A stretch of 64,000 nt of DNA from Dehalobacter restrictus DSM 9455 (GCF_000512895.1 NZ_CP007033.1:1413001-1477000); one strand, 5' to 3'. Positions 16,736-25,964 are shown, counted from the stretch's first letter. Notes: a model not told the origin generated them from the letters alone. Program-made: numbers and translations.

Positions 16736-17650
16736 ATGTATGATCTGATTATTATCGGAGGCGGCCCCGCAGGGCTTACGGCGGCCATTTATGCGGCAAG
16801 GGGCGGATTAAAAACAGCAGTTGTCGAATCCATGATGCCGGGCGGGCAGGCAGCGGCGACAGAAAAAATTGAAAATTATCCGGGATTTCCGGAAGGGATT
16901 ACCGGCTTCGATTTGATGAATGCTTTTTATAAACAAGCCATGAATCAGGGCGCCGAATTCATTTTCGAACCGGTCCTGCAACTGGATCTTCAGAAAGAAA
17001 TGAAGACGGTTGTGACCGGACAGCAAACCCTCGAAGCGAAAGCGATGATCATTGCTGCCGGATCCAAGCCGCGTTTTTTGGGCGTAGCGGGAGAAGATAC
17101 CTTTCACGGACGCGGCGTATCGTATTGTGCCACTTGTGATGGGGCGTTTTATAAAGGAAAGAAAGTCGCTGTCATCGGCGGCGGAAACGCCGCGCTTGAG
17201 GAAGGTGTATACCTGACAAAGTTTGCATCTGAAGTCTATATTGTTCATCGCCGAAAAGAATTCAGAGCTTCGCAGATCGCAGCCCAGAGGGCGAAAGAAA
17301 ACCCGAAGGTTAAGTTTGTCCTGGATAGTGTTGTCCAGGAGATCGCCGGTAAGGATAAAGTACAAAAAATAATTCTTAAGAATGCCGGTTCCGGGGCTGT
17401 GGAAGAAATCGAGGTTGACGGTGTCTTTATTTATATCGGCACCGAACCAAATACCAAGTTTACGTCAGAATACTTTGAAGTCGATCAATATGGGTATATT
17501 ATCACAGATGCTTTGCTGAAAACAAATATTACTGGGGTCTATGCGGCCGGAGATATCCGTAATACCCCTTTGAGGCAGGTTGCAACCGCAGTCGGGGATG
17601 GAGCGCTTGCGGCAGTTCAGGTTGAAAAGTTTCTGGCGAAAATGGAATAG
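16736..17650 (+). CDS. trxB: Thioredoxin reductase
   Basis: A 304-residue flavoprotein of the low-molecular-weight thioredoxin reductase family, full length. The N-terminal FAD-binding GGGPAGLTAA is at residues 8-17, the redox pair C131/C134 in SYCATCDGAFY, the NADPH-binding GGGNAALEEGVYL follows with the HRR basic motif, and the second FAD motif is VYAAGDIR near the C-terminus. It reduces thioredoxin with NADPH. No trxA is adjacent. Confidence 0.95.
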   Translation: MYDLIIIGGGPAGLTAAIYAARGGLKTAVVESMMPGGQAAATEKIENYPGFPEGITGFDLMNAFYKQAMNQGAEFIFEPVLQLDLQKEMKTVVTGQQTLEAKAMIIAAGSKPRFLGVAGEDTFHGRGVSYCATCDGAFYKGKKVAVIGGGNAALEEGVYLTKFASEVYIVHRRKEFRASQIAAQRAKENPKVKFVLDSVVQEIAGKDKVQKIILKNAGSGAVEEIEVDGVFIYIGTEPNTKFTSEYFEVDQYGYIITDALLKTNITGVYAAGDIRNTPLRQVATAVGDGALAAVQVEKFLAKME

Positions 17651-17740
17651 AAACACGTAAAAATAATCAGACAATTATTACCATGTACAGACACTTTAGC
17701 AGTGTTTCTCCATATCCTATAACAAAAAGGAGGTATGGAG

Positions 17741-18139
17741 ATGTACTTCGGAAGAAAATCCGGCTATATGAATCAGCCGCCGGCTGTAAATATGATGAAT
17801 CAGCCTGAGATGACTGGTATGATGAACCAGCAGGATATGATGGGCATGATGAACCCGGAAATGATGTCTCAGTATGAACAGATGGGTCCTGAAGGCATGT
17901 ATGCGGAGCAGACGCAGTCAGGGTATACCTGCGATCCATGCGGCTGTACACCTTATTATGAACACATGGAGGTTCATAAGCCGCTGCCGGAAGTTTATGT
18001 CGTTCAAAAAGGGGATACCGTTTACAAAATTGCGCAGAGATATGGACTGGATTGGCGTGAACTTGCTGGGTATAACCATCTAGGCAATCCCGATCTTATC
18101 TATCCCGGTGAAAGACTTTTTATTCCTCCCAGATATTAA
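17741..18139 (+). CDS. Methionine-rich LysM protein, probable spore-surface protein
   Basis: A 132-residue protein in two parts. Residues 1-54 are low complexity, with 15 methionines in repeats of the type MMNQxxM, and prolines and glutamines. Residues 85-132 form one LysM peptidoglycan-binding domain (VYVVQKGDTVYKIAQRYGL to PGERLFIP). There is no signal peptide, as for spore coat assembly proteins such as SafA that use LysM on the spore cortex; that assignment is inference. ATG 17741 is favoured over ATG 17735, which abuts the AAAGGAGG site. It sits 90 bases after trxB. Confidence 0.75.
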   Translation: MYFGRKSGYMNQPPAVNMMNQPEMTGMMNQQDMMGMMNPEMMSQYEQMGPEGMYAEQTQSGYTCDPCGCTPYYEHMEVHKPLPEVYVVQKGDTVYKIAQRYGLDWRELAGYNHLGNPDLIYPGERLFIPPRY

Positions 18140-18177
18140 GTGAATCATGTTCCCGCGTCAGGTGCGGAGGACAAAAC

Positions 18178-18238
18178 CGGCAGCCGGATACACATTCAGG
18201 GCTCTTAAGGTGCACACATTCCGGCTGCCGTCTTTCTC
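18178..18238 (+). terminator. Terminator after the Met-rich LysM gene
   Basis: An 11-bp perfect stem (18178-18188 with 18220-18230, CGGCAGCCGGA and its complement) around a 31-base loop, followed by TCTTTCTC. Confidence 0.7.
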
Positions 18239-18552
18239 ATGAATTTTCTAGTGAATGCCGATAAACATGGGCATTTTTAATCATTATGATGATTGGTGGA
18301 TGGAATGAATACGACATATAAGGAAGAATGCGCTTCTCCTCTTCTTGCAGCGCCAAAGACAAAATTTACATTGAATGCTTTCGTTTAATTGGGGGAGAAT
18401 AGATTCAAGCTCACAGATCTTAGCAAGGTGGTTTTTATCTAATTGCCATCGATAGTTAAGATTATGTGAGCTTTTGATGTTTTGGATCTTATCAACTTGA
18501 AAACATATGGTAAAATAGAAGCAGAGCATCATGACAGGAAAGGAACAACACC
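18239..18552. other. AT-rich leader region before the SpoVD-type gene
   Basis: About 310 bases with no credible gene; an 82-codon minus frame here has no ribosome site and no recognisable composition. It probably holds the promoter of the penicillin-binding protein, but no confident -35/-10 pair was identified. Confidence 0.4.
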
Positions 18553-20580
18553 GTGAAAAAAACGAAGCAGTATTTTTACCGGGAGTGGGTTATCTATGGC
18601 CTGCTCATCGGTTTGAGCGTTTTAATATTAGGAAGACTGTTTTACCTCCAGGTTATCAATTCCGCAGAGTTAAAGGCCAGAGGTGCGGATTTCCAGGCGA
18701 TAAGACAGACCATGCTTTATGAGCGGGGAACCATTATGGATGCACAGGGCAATGTGCTGGCGAAAAGTGTGCCGGTGAAGGATGTCTATGCCGATCCGAG
18801 AATGCTGGATAAATCCATTGCCAAGGATAAAACGCTGACAAGCGAACAAATATTACAAAAAAAAGAAAAAATCGCTGAAAATATTGCGGCCATTTTGGGG
18901 GAAGATAAAAATGATATTCTTACCCTACTGCGAAAAGACTTGGCATGGGTCAGCCTGAAACGGCAGGTAGATATCAGTACGGCGGAAAAAATTAAAGAAC
19001 TTGATATTCAAGGGATCGGCTTCAGTGATAATTATAAAAGAAGCTATCCGGCAGGGGAGATGGGAGCGGCGATCCTTGGTATTGTCAATATGGCTGGAGA
19101 CGGGGTTGAAGGTCTGGAGTATTCCTACAACGCCGAGCTTAAAGGGGAAGCAAATCTAGAGAATCCGGTAGAAACGGATCAAAACAATGAGATTCAGGAT
19201 AATGTACAGTCAGGGGACAATTTAACCCTGACCCTCGATTCCACCATTCAGCATCTCATTGAACACGAACTGGATGATATTGTCGCAGAAACCAAGCCAC
19301 AGAGAGCGGTTATCCTGGCCATGGATCCCAAGACCGGCAAAATACTCGGTATGGGCTCCAGACCGTCCTATGATCCGAGCAACTATGCCTCCACCAAACC
19401 GGATCAAAGGAAAAACCTGGCCATCAGCATGATTTATGAACCCGGGTCCACGTTTAAAATCATCACCGGATCGGCAGCACTCGAAGAAAATGCCATTAAT
19501 ACGACCCAACTCTTCAAAGATCCGGGCTATTGGGTTGTCGGGGGCCGCAGGATCACAAACTGGGATTCCGACAAAAAGGCGCATGGCAACATTACTTTCG
19601 TCGATGGCATGAAGCTGTCTTCCAACGTTGTACTTGCCCAGGTCGGACAAAAACTAGGCAGAGACCTATTCTATACATACTTAAAGTCTTTTGGCTTCGG
19701 AAGTCTGACAGATATTGATATTTCCGGTGAAGAAAGGGGCCTATTGATTGACAAGAGCAGGGTCAAAAGCCTTGAACTGGCGACCATGTCGTTCGGTCAG
19801 GCCAACCTTGTCACCCCGATCCAGCTCTTAACGGCGATCTGTGCGGTGGCCAACGGAGGCCAGCTCATGCAGCCGTATATTGTAGAAAACATTAAGAATA
19901 AGGACGGGGAGATCGTCAGTAAAACCCAGCCGAAGATTGTCCGTCAGGTTATTTCCAAGACAACCAGCAAGACCATGAGCGATATCCTCGTGAGTGTCGT
20001 AGACAGCGGTACCGGAAGCCGGGCTAAAATTCCCGGTATCAAAGTTGCCGGCAAAACGGGAACAGCCCAGAAAATTGATCCTGAAACCGGGAAGTACTCG
20101 GATACCGATTATATCGTCTCTTTTGTCGGCTATGCTCCGGCCGACGATCCAAAGATCGCAGTACTGGTAGTTATTGATACACCGCATGCACCGGTCATCC
20201 AGGGGGGGACACTCGGTGGACCGCGCGTTAAAAATATTATCGAGGGCACCCTGCAATATTATGGCGTGCCGGTTTCCGCTGAGACCCCGAGTGATCTTAC
20301 CAAGGTTGACCCTGACGTTCTGGCGGAGCAAGCGGCCGCGAAAAATGGTAATACGGAAGCAGACAAGAACAGTCCCCCTGCCAGACAGGCCGGGGAAGGC
20401 GAAGTGCTTGTACCTGATCTGAAAGGACTGACCATCAGACAAGCCGGCGAATTACTAGGAAAACTGGATTTGCGCTATGAATTTGGCGGCAGCGGCCTCG
20501 CCTATAAGCAGTCACCGGAGGCCGGCAAAGTTGTCAATCGGGGAGATACGATCGAAGTTCTGTTTGGGACAGGTGAGTAG
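18553..20580 (+). CDS. spoVD: SpoVD/FtsI-type penicillin-binding protein with a PASTA domain
   Basis: A 675-residue class B PBP. It has one N-terminal membrane helix (about residues 12-33), a PBP dimerisation domain, and a transpeptidase domain with active serine S299 in PGSTFK, the SSN motif in MKLSSNV, and KTGT in AGKTGTAQ. A single PASTA domain forms the C-terminus (VPDLKGLTIRQAGELL to VNRGDTIEVLFG). The PASTA tail and length match SpoVD and related FtsI proteins. No division or dcw genes are adjacent, which favours a sporulation (cortex synthesis) copy over the vegetative one. The start is GTG 18553 after AGGAAAGGAA. Confidence 0.88.
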   Translation: MKKTKQYFYREWVIYGLLIGLSVLILGRLFYLQVINSAELKARGADFQAIRQTMLYERGTIMDAQGNVLAKSVPVKDVYADPRMLDKSIAKDKTLTSEQILQKKEKIAENIAAILGEDKNDILTLLRKDLAWVSLKRQVDISTAEKIKELDIQGIGFSDNYKRSYPAGEMGAAILGIVNMAGDGVEGLEYSYNAELKGEANLENPVETDQNNEIQDNVQSGDNLTLTLDSTIQHLIEHELDDIVAETKPQRAVILAMDPKTGKILGMGSRPSYDPSNYASTKPDQRKNLAISMIYEPGSTFKIITGSAALEENAINTTQLFKDPGYWVVGGRRITNWDSDKKAHGNITFVDGMKLSSNVVLAQVGQKLGRDLFYTYLKSFGFGSLTDIDISGEERGLLIDKSRVKSLELATMSFGQANLVTPIQLLTAICAVANGGQLMQPYIVENIKNKDGEIVSKTQPKIVRQVISKTTSKTMSDILVSVVDSGTGSRAKIPGIKVAGKTGTAQKIDPETGKYSDTDYIVSFVGYAPADDPKIAVLVVIDTPHAPVIQGGTLGGPRVKNIIEGTLQYYGVPVSAETPSDLTKVDPDVLAEQAAAKNGNTEADKNSPPARQAGEGEVLVPDLKGLTIRQAGELLGKLDLRYEFGGSGLAYKQSPEAGKVVNRGDTIEVLFGTGE

Positions 20581-20618
20581 CTTCGATTGAGGGCTAACAG
20601 GGTACTAAGGAAAGGAAG

Positions 20619-21677
20619 ATGCACGTGCTAAGGAATTCCTTCGAGCTTGCGCGGGAACTTACCTGTTCGTTGACGGAAATGACAGGTGTTTCCGGATATG
20701 AACAGGGTTTAAAAACAACACTTCAGGATATTTTTGCGCCACTATCGACAGAGACTTTCTCTGATTTTATCGGCAATTTCTATGCGGTTAAGAAAGGAGA
20801 GCACAGCGGGAAACATTCCGTAATGCTCGCTGCCCATATCGACGAGATCGGGTTGATGATCACCCATATTGATGAAAGAGGATTTTTACACTTTGCCACG
20901 CTCGGCGGAATTGACCAGAGAACCTTGCTTTACCAGGAAATCCTGGTACACGGAAAGGGAGATCTGCGTGGCATAGTTTGCCTGGGATCTTCCCACAAGG
21001 ACAGCAAGAAGCGGCAGACCCTCGATATAGAGGACCTGGTGATCGATATCGGTCTTAATGATGCAGCGGCAGCTCAAATGGTTAAACCGGGAGATATCGC
21101 CAGCATCAAAAGGGGCCCGCTGCAGCTGCTTAACGACAGAATATCCGGCAAAGCGCTTGACGACAGAGCTGGAGTCGCAGTACTGGCGGTATGCCTGAAC
21201 GAACTGATGGGTATGAAACATCAGCATGATGTGGTAGCGGTCGCTACGGTTCAGGAGGAAGTGGGTTTAAGAGGAGGGCTTACCAGCTCGGAGCGGCTTT
21301 TGCCGTCGCTGGCAGTTGCCGTTGATGTGACGCATGCCCAAACGCTGGATACCAAAAGTCAGGTTTCCGCTGAACTGGCGAAAGGACCGGTGATCAGTCT
21401 CGGCCCGAATATCCATCCCTGGGTCTACGCCAGGCTCTCCGACAGTGCGCAGCAGAACAGGATTGTCTGTCAGCGGCAGGCAGTTCCAGGAGCGACAGGC
21501 ACCGATGCCAGAGTGATTCAGCTGACCGGTTACGGCATACCGACCGGGTTGGTGTCCATACCTCTCCGGTATATGCATACATCCGTCGAGACGGCCTCGC
21601 TGCAGGATATTGTTGAATGCGGCAAGCTGCTGGCGTATTTCATTGCATCGTTGCCGGAAGAATTGGAGGAAATCTAA
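20619..21677 (+). CDS. M42-family aminopeptidase, first of three
   Basis: A 352-residue M42 (glutamyl aminopeptidase/FrvX) metallopeptidase. Visible motifs are the metal histidine in AAHIDEIGLM, the bridging aspartate in ALDDRAGV, the catalytic EE in TVQEEVGLRG, the aspartate ligand in VDVTHA, and the last histidine in YMHTSVE. These enzymes form large tetrahedral or dodecameric particles that trim peptides in the cytoplasm. The next gene starts one base after its stop, so this begins an operon of paralogues. The ATG has AGGAAAGGAAG immediately upstream. Confidence 0.9.
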   Translation: MHVLRNSFELARELTCSLTEMTGVSGYEQGLKTTLQDIFAPLSTETFSDFIGNFYAVKKGEHSGKHSVMLAAHIDEIGLMITHIDERGFLHFATLGGIDQRTLLYQEILVHGKGDLRGIVCLGSSHKDSKKRQTLDIEDLVIDIGLNDAAAAQMVKPGDIASIKRGPLQLLNDRISGKALDDRAGVAVLAVCLNELMGMKHQHDVVAVATVQEEVGLRGGLTSSERLLPSLAVAVDVTHAQTLDTKSQVSAELAKGPVISLGPNIHPWVYARLSDSAQQNRIVCQRQAVPGATGTDARVIQLTGYGIPTGLVSIPLRYMHTSVETASLQDIVECGKLLAYFIASLPEELEEI

Positions 21678-21678
21678 C

Positions 21679-22734
21679 ATGCTGTTAAAAGAATTATCTG
21701 AGCTTAACGGCGTATCCGGTAATGAAAAGACTGTCAGGGATTTTATCCTGGAACATCTTAAAGACCGACTCCAAGACAATTTGAATTCGTGCAGGACAGA
21801 TCAGATCGGAAATCTACTGATAGAGAGAAAAGGGGTCGGCAAAGAGTTCGGTGAAAATCTGCCAAAAGTCCTGGTCTGCGCCCATATGGATGAAATCGGC
21901 CTGATGATTACGGAAATTACCGCGGATGGCTATCTGAAATTTCAGACTGTCGGCGGTATTGAACCAGGGATTTTGATTGCCAAGACCGTCGTATTCGACA
22001 GCGGTCTGCAAGGCGTCATCGGTTTGAAAGCCGTTCATTTGCAGAAAACGGAGGAAAGAAAAAAAATCCCGGATATCGAGGATCTCTACATCGATATCGG
22101 GGCATCTTCCAAGGCAGAAGTAGAAAATGTTGTGAAACTGGGCGATTACGTCACGTTCCCAACAGTATTTGAAGAGATTGGTTCAGGACTGTACAAAGGC
22201 AAGGCCCTTGATGACAGGGTAGGCTGCGCGGCGGTCATAGAGCTCTTAGAACAGGATTATCCCTGTGATCTGACAGCTGTATTCACAGTACAGGAGGAGG
22301 TTGGCCTGCGCGGATCGAAAGTGGTAAGCAATTATCTTCAGGCAGATCTGGCCCTGGTTGTTGAGGCGACAGGCGCTGCAGATTTTACTGAATCCGAACG
22401 GGAAAACTGGATTGTCACACTAGGAAACGGTCCGGCCTGTTCGCTGATGGATTCCGCAACCGTCTATAGACCTGGACTCGTCCAAAAAGTGATGGCTGCA
22501 GCTGCAAAAAATAATATTCCGCTCCAATTCAGACAAGGGGCTGCCGCGGCCAATGATGCAGGAAATATCCATCAGGCCGGTATCGGCATACCTACGATTA
22601 CACTCAGTGTACCGTGCCGGAATATCCATACGATGAGCTCCATTATTTGCCTAAAAGACTATCAGCACTGTATACAGCTTCTTCAATGCATTTTAAACGA
22701 CATTCACGATTTCTTAAATTTTAATATTTCTTAA
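21679..22734 (+). CDS. M42-family aminopeptidase, second of three
   Basis: A 351-residue M42 peptidase with the same metal set: CAHMDEIGLMI, KALDDRVGCAA, VQEEVGLRGSK, and the late RNIHTMSS histidine. In the position of the fourth ligand it reads VVEATGAADF where its neighbours have VDVTHA or NIDTTF, so that acidic ligand is shifted to glutamate. GGAGG lies 10 bases before ATG 21679; an upstream in-frame ATG within the first M42 gene is not a start. It is coupled to the first gene and followed by a palindromic repeat before the third. Confidence 0.9.
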   Translation: MLLKELSELNGVSGNEKTVRDFILEHLKDRLQDNLNSCRTDQIGNLLIERKGVGKEFGENLPKVLVCAHMDEIGLMITEITADGYLKFQTVGGIEPGILIAKTVVFDSGLQGVIGLKAVHLQKTEERKKIPDIEDLYIDIGASSKAEVENVVKLGDYVTFPTVFEEIGSGLYKGKALDDRVGCAAVIELLEQDYPCDLTAVFTVQEEVGLRGSKVVSNYLQADLALVVEATGAADFTESERENWIVTLGNGPACSLMDSATVYRPGLVQKVMAAAAKNNIPLQFRQGAAAANDAGNIHQAGIGIPTITLSVPCRNIHTMSSIICLKDYQHCIQLLQCILNDIHDFLNFNIS

Positions 22735-22738
22735 TATA

Positions 22739-22842
22739 GTCTGAGGACCACAGTTCGGTGAAAAGCGAAGCTGGATGCGGAGCGCGGCTCTTTGCGCCAA
22801 GGATGGCATAAGAGCCGAAAAGCGGTATTGTGGGCCTCGAAC
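22739..22842 (-). repeat. Palindromic intergenic element, copy B (inverted orientation)
   Basis: Read on the minus strand it matches the consensus of the other copies: CCACAATACCGCTT, an inner hairpin CGGCTCTT/AAGAGCCG, and CCGCGCT-type right half. Terminal arms 22739-22752 and 22829-22842 pair with three mismatches. It separates the second and third M42 genes, the only copy seen inside an apparent operon. Confidence 0.8.
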
Positions 22843-22896
22843 TTACCCGAGAAAATACATCTAATGGAATCCCTGATAAGAAGTAGGAGGCTCTTT

Positions 22897-23901
22897 ATGA
22901 GAGATACAAAACCTTTAGACTCTTTAGATTTCACCTTACTTCAGCAGCTCACCCAGACTTTTGGTCCTTCAGGCCAAGAACATAACGTTGCGGCGCTGAT
23001 TTTAGACCAGACAAAAAATGATGCTGATACCGCTTATACGGATACGTTGGGTAATCTGATTGTCAGAAAAAAAGGTTCTGGGAAGAAGATTATGATTGCC
23101 TGCCATATGGATGAAGTCGGCATCATGGTTACCCATATCAATAAGCAGGGCTATCTGTATTTTGCACCGGTTGGCGGTTTACGAGATCATGTTCTGCTCG
23201 CGCAGCGCTTTGTTTTTGCCAACGGAGCAGTAGGTGTCGTCAGCCGTGAAGAGAAAAAGAAGCCGGATGAAAATTCACCGGAACGGCTGTTCCTCGATCT
23301 TGGAGCAACCAGTGAGCAAGAGGCCAGAACGATGGTTCGGGAAGGCGATATGGCCGTATTCTCCGGAGCTTATCAGGAGACCAAAGACTGTATGATCTCC
23401 AAAGCGCTGGATAACCGGGCAGGCTGTTTTATCGCCTTGGAAGTATTGAAAAGAGTCAGCAGCCAGGATGATTTGTACTTTGTGTTTACTGCCCAGGAAG
23501 AAGTAGGCGCGCGCGGAGCAAAAACAGCCGCCTACGCGCTGGAACCGGATCTCGCTTTGAATATCGATACGACGTTCAGTTTTGATATGCCCAGGGAATA
23601 CGAGGTGCCGCGGACTTCTCTGAATAAAGGTATTGCGATTAAAGTGATGGACAGATCGATCGTCGTATCTCCCCAAATTAAAAACTGGATGGCCGAAATC
23701 GCCGAACAGCACGAGATACCCTATCAATGGGAAATCATTACAAACGGAGGTACCGATTCCGGCCCAGTTCACCTGACCAAAGGCGGGATCCCTACCGGGG
23801 GCTTGGCTGTTCCAGTCCGGCATCTGCATACGCCAGGGGAAATTGCGTCTAAAAACGATATTAGATCCGGTATATCACTGTTGCTTGCCTTACTTGAATA
23901 A
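22897..23901 (+). CDS. M42-family aminopeptidase, third of three
   Basis: A 334-residue M42 peptidase carrying ACHMDEVGIMV, KALDNRAGC, TAQEEVGARGAK, NIDTTF and HLHTPGE. The conserved catalytic pair and metal ligands are present, so it should be active. The start at 22897 follows GTAGGAGG by seven bases; the frame extends upstream into the palindromic repeat but that part is not coding. It differs clearly from the first two paralogues and probably cleaves different N-terminal residues. larB follows after 17 bases. Confidence 0.9.
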   Translation: MRDTKPLDSLDFTLLQQLTQTFGPSGQEHNVAALILDQTKNDADTAYTDTLGNLIVRKKGSGKKIMIACHMDEVGIMVTHINKQGYLYFAPVGGLRDHVLLAQRFVFANGAVGVVSREEKKKPDENSPERLFLDLGATSEQEARTMVREGDMAVFSGAYQETKDCMISKALDNRAGCFIALEVLKRVSSQDDLYFVFTAQEEVGARGAKTAAYALEPDLALNIDTTFSFDMPREYEVPRTSLNKGIAIKVMDRSIVVSPQIKNWMAEIAEQHEIPYQWEIITNGGTDSGPVHLTKGGIPTGGLAVPVRHLHTPGEIASKNDIRSGISLLLALLE

Positions 23902-23918
23902 GAGAGAGTAGGAATAAC

Positions 23919-24668
23919 ATGAAAGATAAAATCAAACAAATCCTGAATCAGGTTCAGGACAGTCAGATTTCAATCGATGAAGGCTTGCAGCAGCTTGAGC
24001 AGATGTACAGCTGTGACATGGGCTATGCGCGTTTGGATACTCACCGTCAGTATCGTAAGGGGTTTCCGGAAGCAATCTTTTGTCCGGGCAAAACGACAGA
24101 CCAAATTGTTCAGATTGCCAAAAAACTGCATGAGGTTTCCGATCAGAACGTACTCGCAACGAGGGCCGGCAGGGAAGTCTATGAGGCCGTCTGCCGGGAG
24201 ATCCCGTCGGCTGAGTTCAATGAAACCTCCCGCACGATTGTGATCAGAAAAGGGGTTCAAAGGTCTGTTGGCAATATCCTGGTTGTGAGTGCAGGTACTT
24301 CAGATCTGCCAGTTGCCGAAGAGGCAGCTGTAACCGCGGAGGCTATGGGCAATAAGGTCGAACGCATGTATGATACAGGCGTAGCAGGTCTTCACCGACT
24401 ATTGTCCCAATCGGAGCGGCTGCAGCAGGCCAAGGTGCTGATTGTTGTCGCCGGGATGGACGGCGTGCTGCCAAGTGTTGTCGGTGGACTGGCCGCCAGT
24501 CCGGTCATCGCGGTCCCAACAAGTGTCGGTTATGGCGCGAATTTTGGCGGACTCGCCCCTTTGCTTACCATGCTGAACAGCTGCTCGGAAGGAATCGGCG
24601 TTGTTAATATTGACAACGGGTTTGGAGCCGGGTATCTGGCTTCGCTGATTAATCAGGCGGGAATATAA
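23919..24668 (+). CDS. larB: LarB, nickel-pincer cofactor biosynthesis carboxylase
   Basis: A 249-residue PurE-like protein of the LarB family. Signatures are GYARLDTHR near residue 36, the phosphate-binding VVSAGTSDLPVAEEA, and the C-terminal MLNSCSEGIGVVNIDNGFGAG with a conserved cysteine at about residue 222, matching the reactive cysteine position of characterised LarB. LarB carboxylates nicotinic acid adenine dinucleotide in the first step of the nickel-pincer cofactor made by LarB, LarE and LarC. Neither larC nor larE is in the window, so the rest of the pathway must be elsewhere or this copy has another use. It closely follows the M42 genes. Confidence 0.9.
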   Translation: MKDKIKQILNQVQDSQISIDEGLQQLEQMYSCDMGYARLDTHRQYRKGFPEAIFCPGKTTDQIVQIAKKLHEVSDQNVLATRAGREVYEAVCREIPSAEFNETSRTIVIRKGVQRSVGNILVVSAGTSDLPVAEEAAVTAEAMGNKVERMYDTGVAGLHRLLSQSERLQQAKVLIVVAGMDGVLPSVVGGLAASPVIAVPTSVGYGANFGGLAPLLTMLNSCSEGIGVVNIDNGFGAGYLASLINQAGI

Positions 24669-24744
24669 CCAGACCTAAACAATAAAAGAATTTGTAAAAT
24701 TATAGCGATTATCTTAGTCTTAAATGGAGGAAGGAGGGGGAATC

Positions 24745-25470
24745 ATGGGAAGCAGCGGAATGGATATTCTGTTATTCTTTACAATCTATTCTTTTTTAGG
24801 CTGGATGCTGGAATCGGGGTTTGCCTGCATCGTCCATGGAAAATTTGTCAACAGGGGCTTTTTAGCCGGATTCTTTTGCCCGCTTTATGGTTTCAGCACT
24901 GTTTTAGTGCTTCTTTCTTCCGAATGGGCGAGTTCCGTCTTTGGAAGCTCACCGGCCGCAGTACTGATCAGTATTTTGATGGCTGTCCTGGTTGTTACCG
25001 GATTGGAATATCTGACGGGGTTTCTTCTGGAAAAAATATTTCACTACAAATGGTGGGACTACAGCAATAAAATCGCCAATCTAAAGGGGTATATCTGTCT
25101 GGAATATTCTGTACTCTGGGGTTTGCTGGCCTTTGTGCTGCTCCAGTATGTTCATCCGGTCATTTCTGCAAGGGTATTCTTGATACCGGCGGAAGTCAAG
25201 GCGTATCTGGTCATTGCGTTTGTTGTCTACTTTTTCGCAGATACAGTGAAATCTGTCGGCGATGCGCTGAATCTCAGGGAAGTCATTCTGAATTATGCCA
25301 ACGTCCCCGTAATCAAATATCGAGAAAAGGTATTGAAATACAAACGGTTTTTCCTGGCTTTTCCACGCCTGATGGTTTTGAATGCGGGTATCATTAACCG
25401 TGATGTAAGGAGCATCCTGAATGAAAGGCTTAACAAAATTAAGATCGAACTTAAAGACAGGTTTCAGTGA
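24745..25470 (+). CDS. CmpB-type membrane protein (putative ABC permease family)
   Basis: A 241-residue integral membrane protein of PF06541 (ABC_trans_CmpB, an unsupported 'ABC permease' name). It has about five hydrophobic segments in the first 170 residues, with the family hallmarks FLGWMLE, NRGFLAGFFCPLYGF and KWWDYS. The ATG at 24745 follows AAGGAGGGGG; the in-frame ATG at 24724 overlaps that region. There is no ATPase nearby. The function of the family is unknown. Its end overlaps the following HD gene by 50 bases in another frame. Confidence 0.82.
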   Translation: MGSSGMDILLFFTIYSFLGWMLESGFACIVHGKFVNRGFLAGFFCPLYGFSTVLVLLSSEWASSVFGSSPAAVLISILMAVLVVTGLEYLTGFLLEKIFHYKWWDYSNKIANLKGYICLEYSVLWGLLAFVLLQYVHPVISARVFLIPAEVKAYLVIAFVVYFFADTVKSVGDALNLREVILNYANVPVIKYREKVLKYKRFFLAFPRLMVLNAGIINRDVRSILNERLNKIKIELKDRFQ

Positions 25471-25954
25471 TTTCGATGAATACCGGGACTGTATTCAGGA
25501 ATTGATCATTAACGAAAAACTGTATGTCATGGAGAAGTATATTCATCATAAGCATATTACCTGTCTGGAACACAGCTTTTCCGTGTCTTACACCAGTTTT
25601 ATTCTTTGCCGTAGACTGGGGCTCGACTTCCGGTCTGCCGCGCGGGGCGGACTCCTGCACGACTTTTTTCTGTATGACTGGCATACGACGAAACCGGAAA
25701 AGGGGTTGCACGGATTTACCCATCCGTCAGCTGCCCTGGAAAATGCCGGAAAGTATTTTATTTTGAATGATGTGGAAAAGGACATTATTGTCAAGCATAT
25801 GTGGCCCTTAACTGTGAAACTGCCGCGCTATACGGAATCGTTTGTTGTCGCCTTCGCAGATAAATACTGCGCACTGTTTGAAATCATTATTCCAAGATCG
25901 GCGATAGCAAGGAAGGATTGTTTAAAAACGTTGATGATCACTAACCACAATTAG
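25421..25954 (+). CDS. HD-domain protein coupled to the CmpB-type gene
   Basis: A 177-residue HD-superfamily hydrolase with metal-binding residues in EHSFSV, GGLLHDFFLYD, GFTHPSAA, VKHMWP and FADKYCA. Such small HD proteins with an HTHP-like segment are frequent next to CmpB-type membrane proteins in Clostridia, and the 50-base overlap shows tight coupling. Its substrate is unknown. GTAAGGAG lies upstream of ATG 25421. A strong terminator follows. Confidence 0.82.
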   Translation: MKGLTKLRSNLKTGFSDFDEYRDCIQELIINEKLYVMEKYIHHKHITCLEHSFSVSYTSFILCRRLGLDFRSAARGGLLHDFFLYDWHTTKPEKGLHGFTHPSAALENAGKYFILNDVEKDIIVKHMWPLTVKLPRYTESFVVAFADKYCALFEIIIPRSAIARKDCLKTLMITNHN

Positions 25955-25964
25955 AGAGAAAATA

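Noticed and set aside
18284-18532. 82-codon minus-strand frame before the SpoVD-type gene
   Set aside because: No ribosome site, no recognisable composition, and it overlaps the likely promoter region of the downstream gene.
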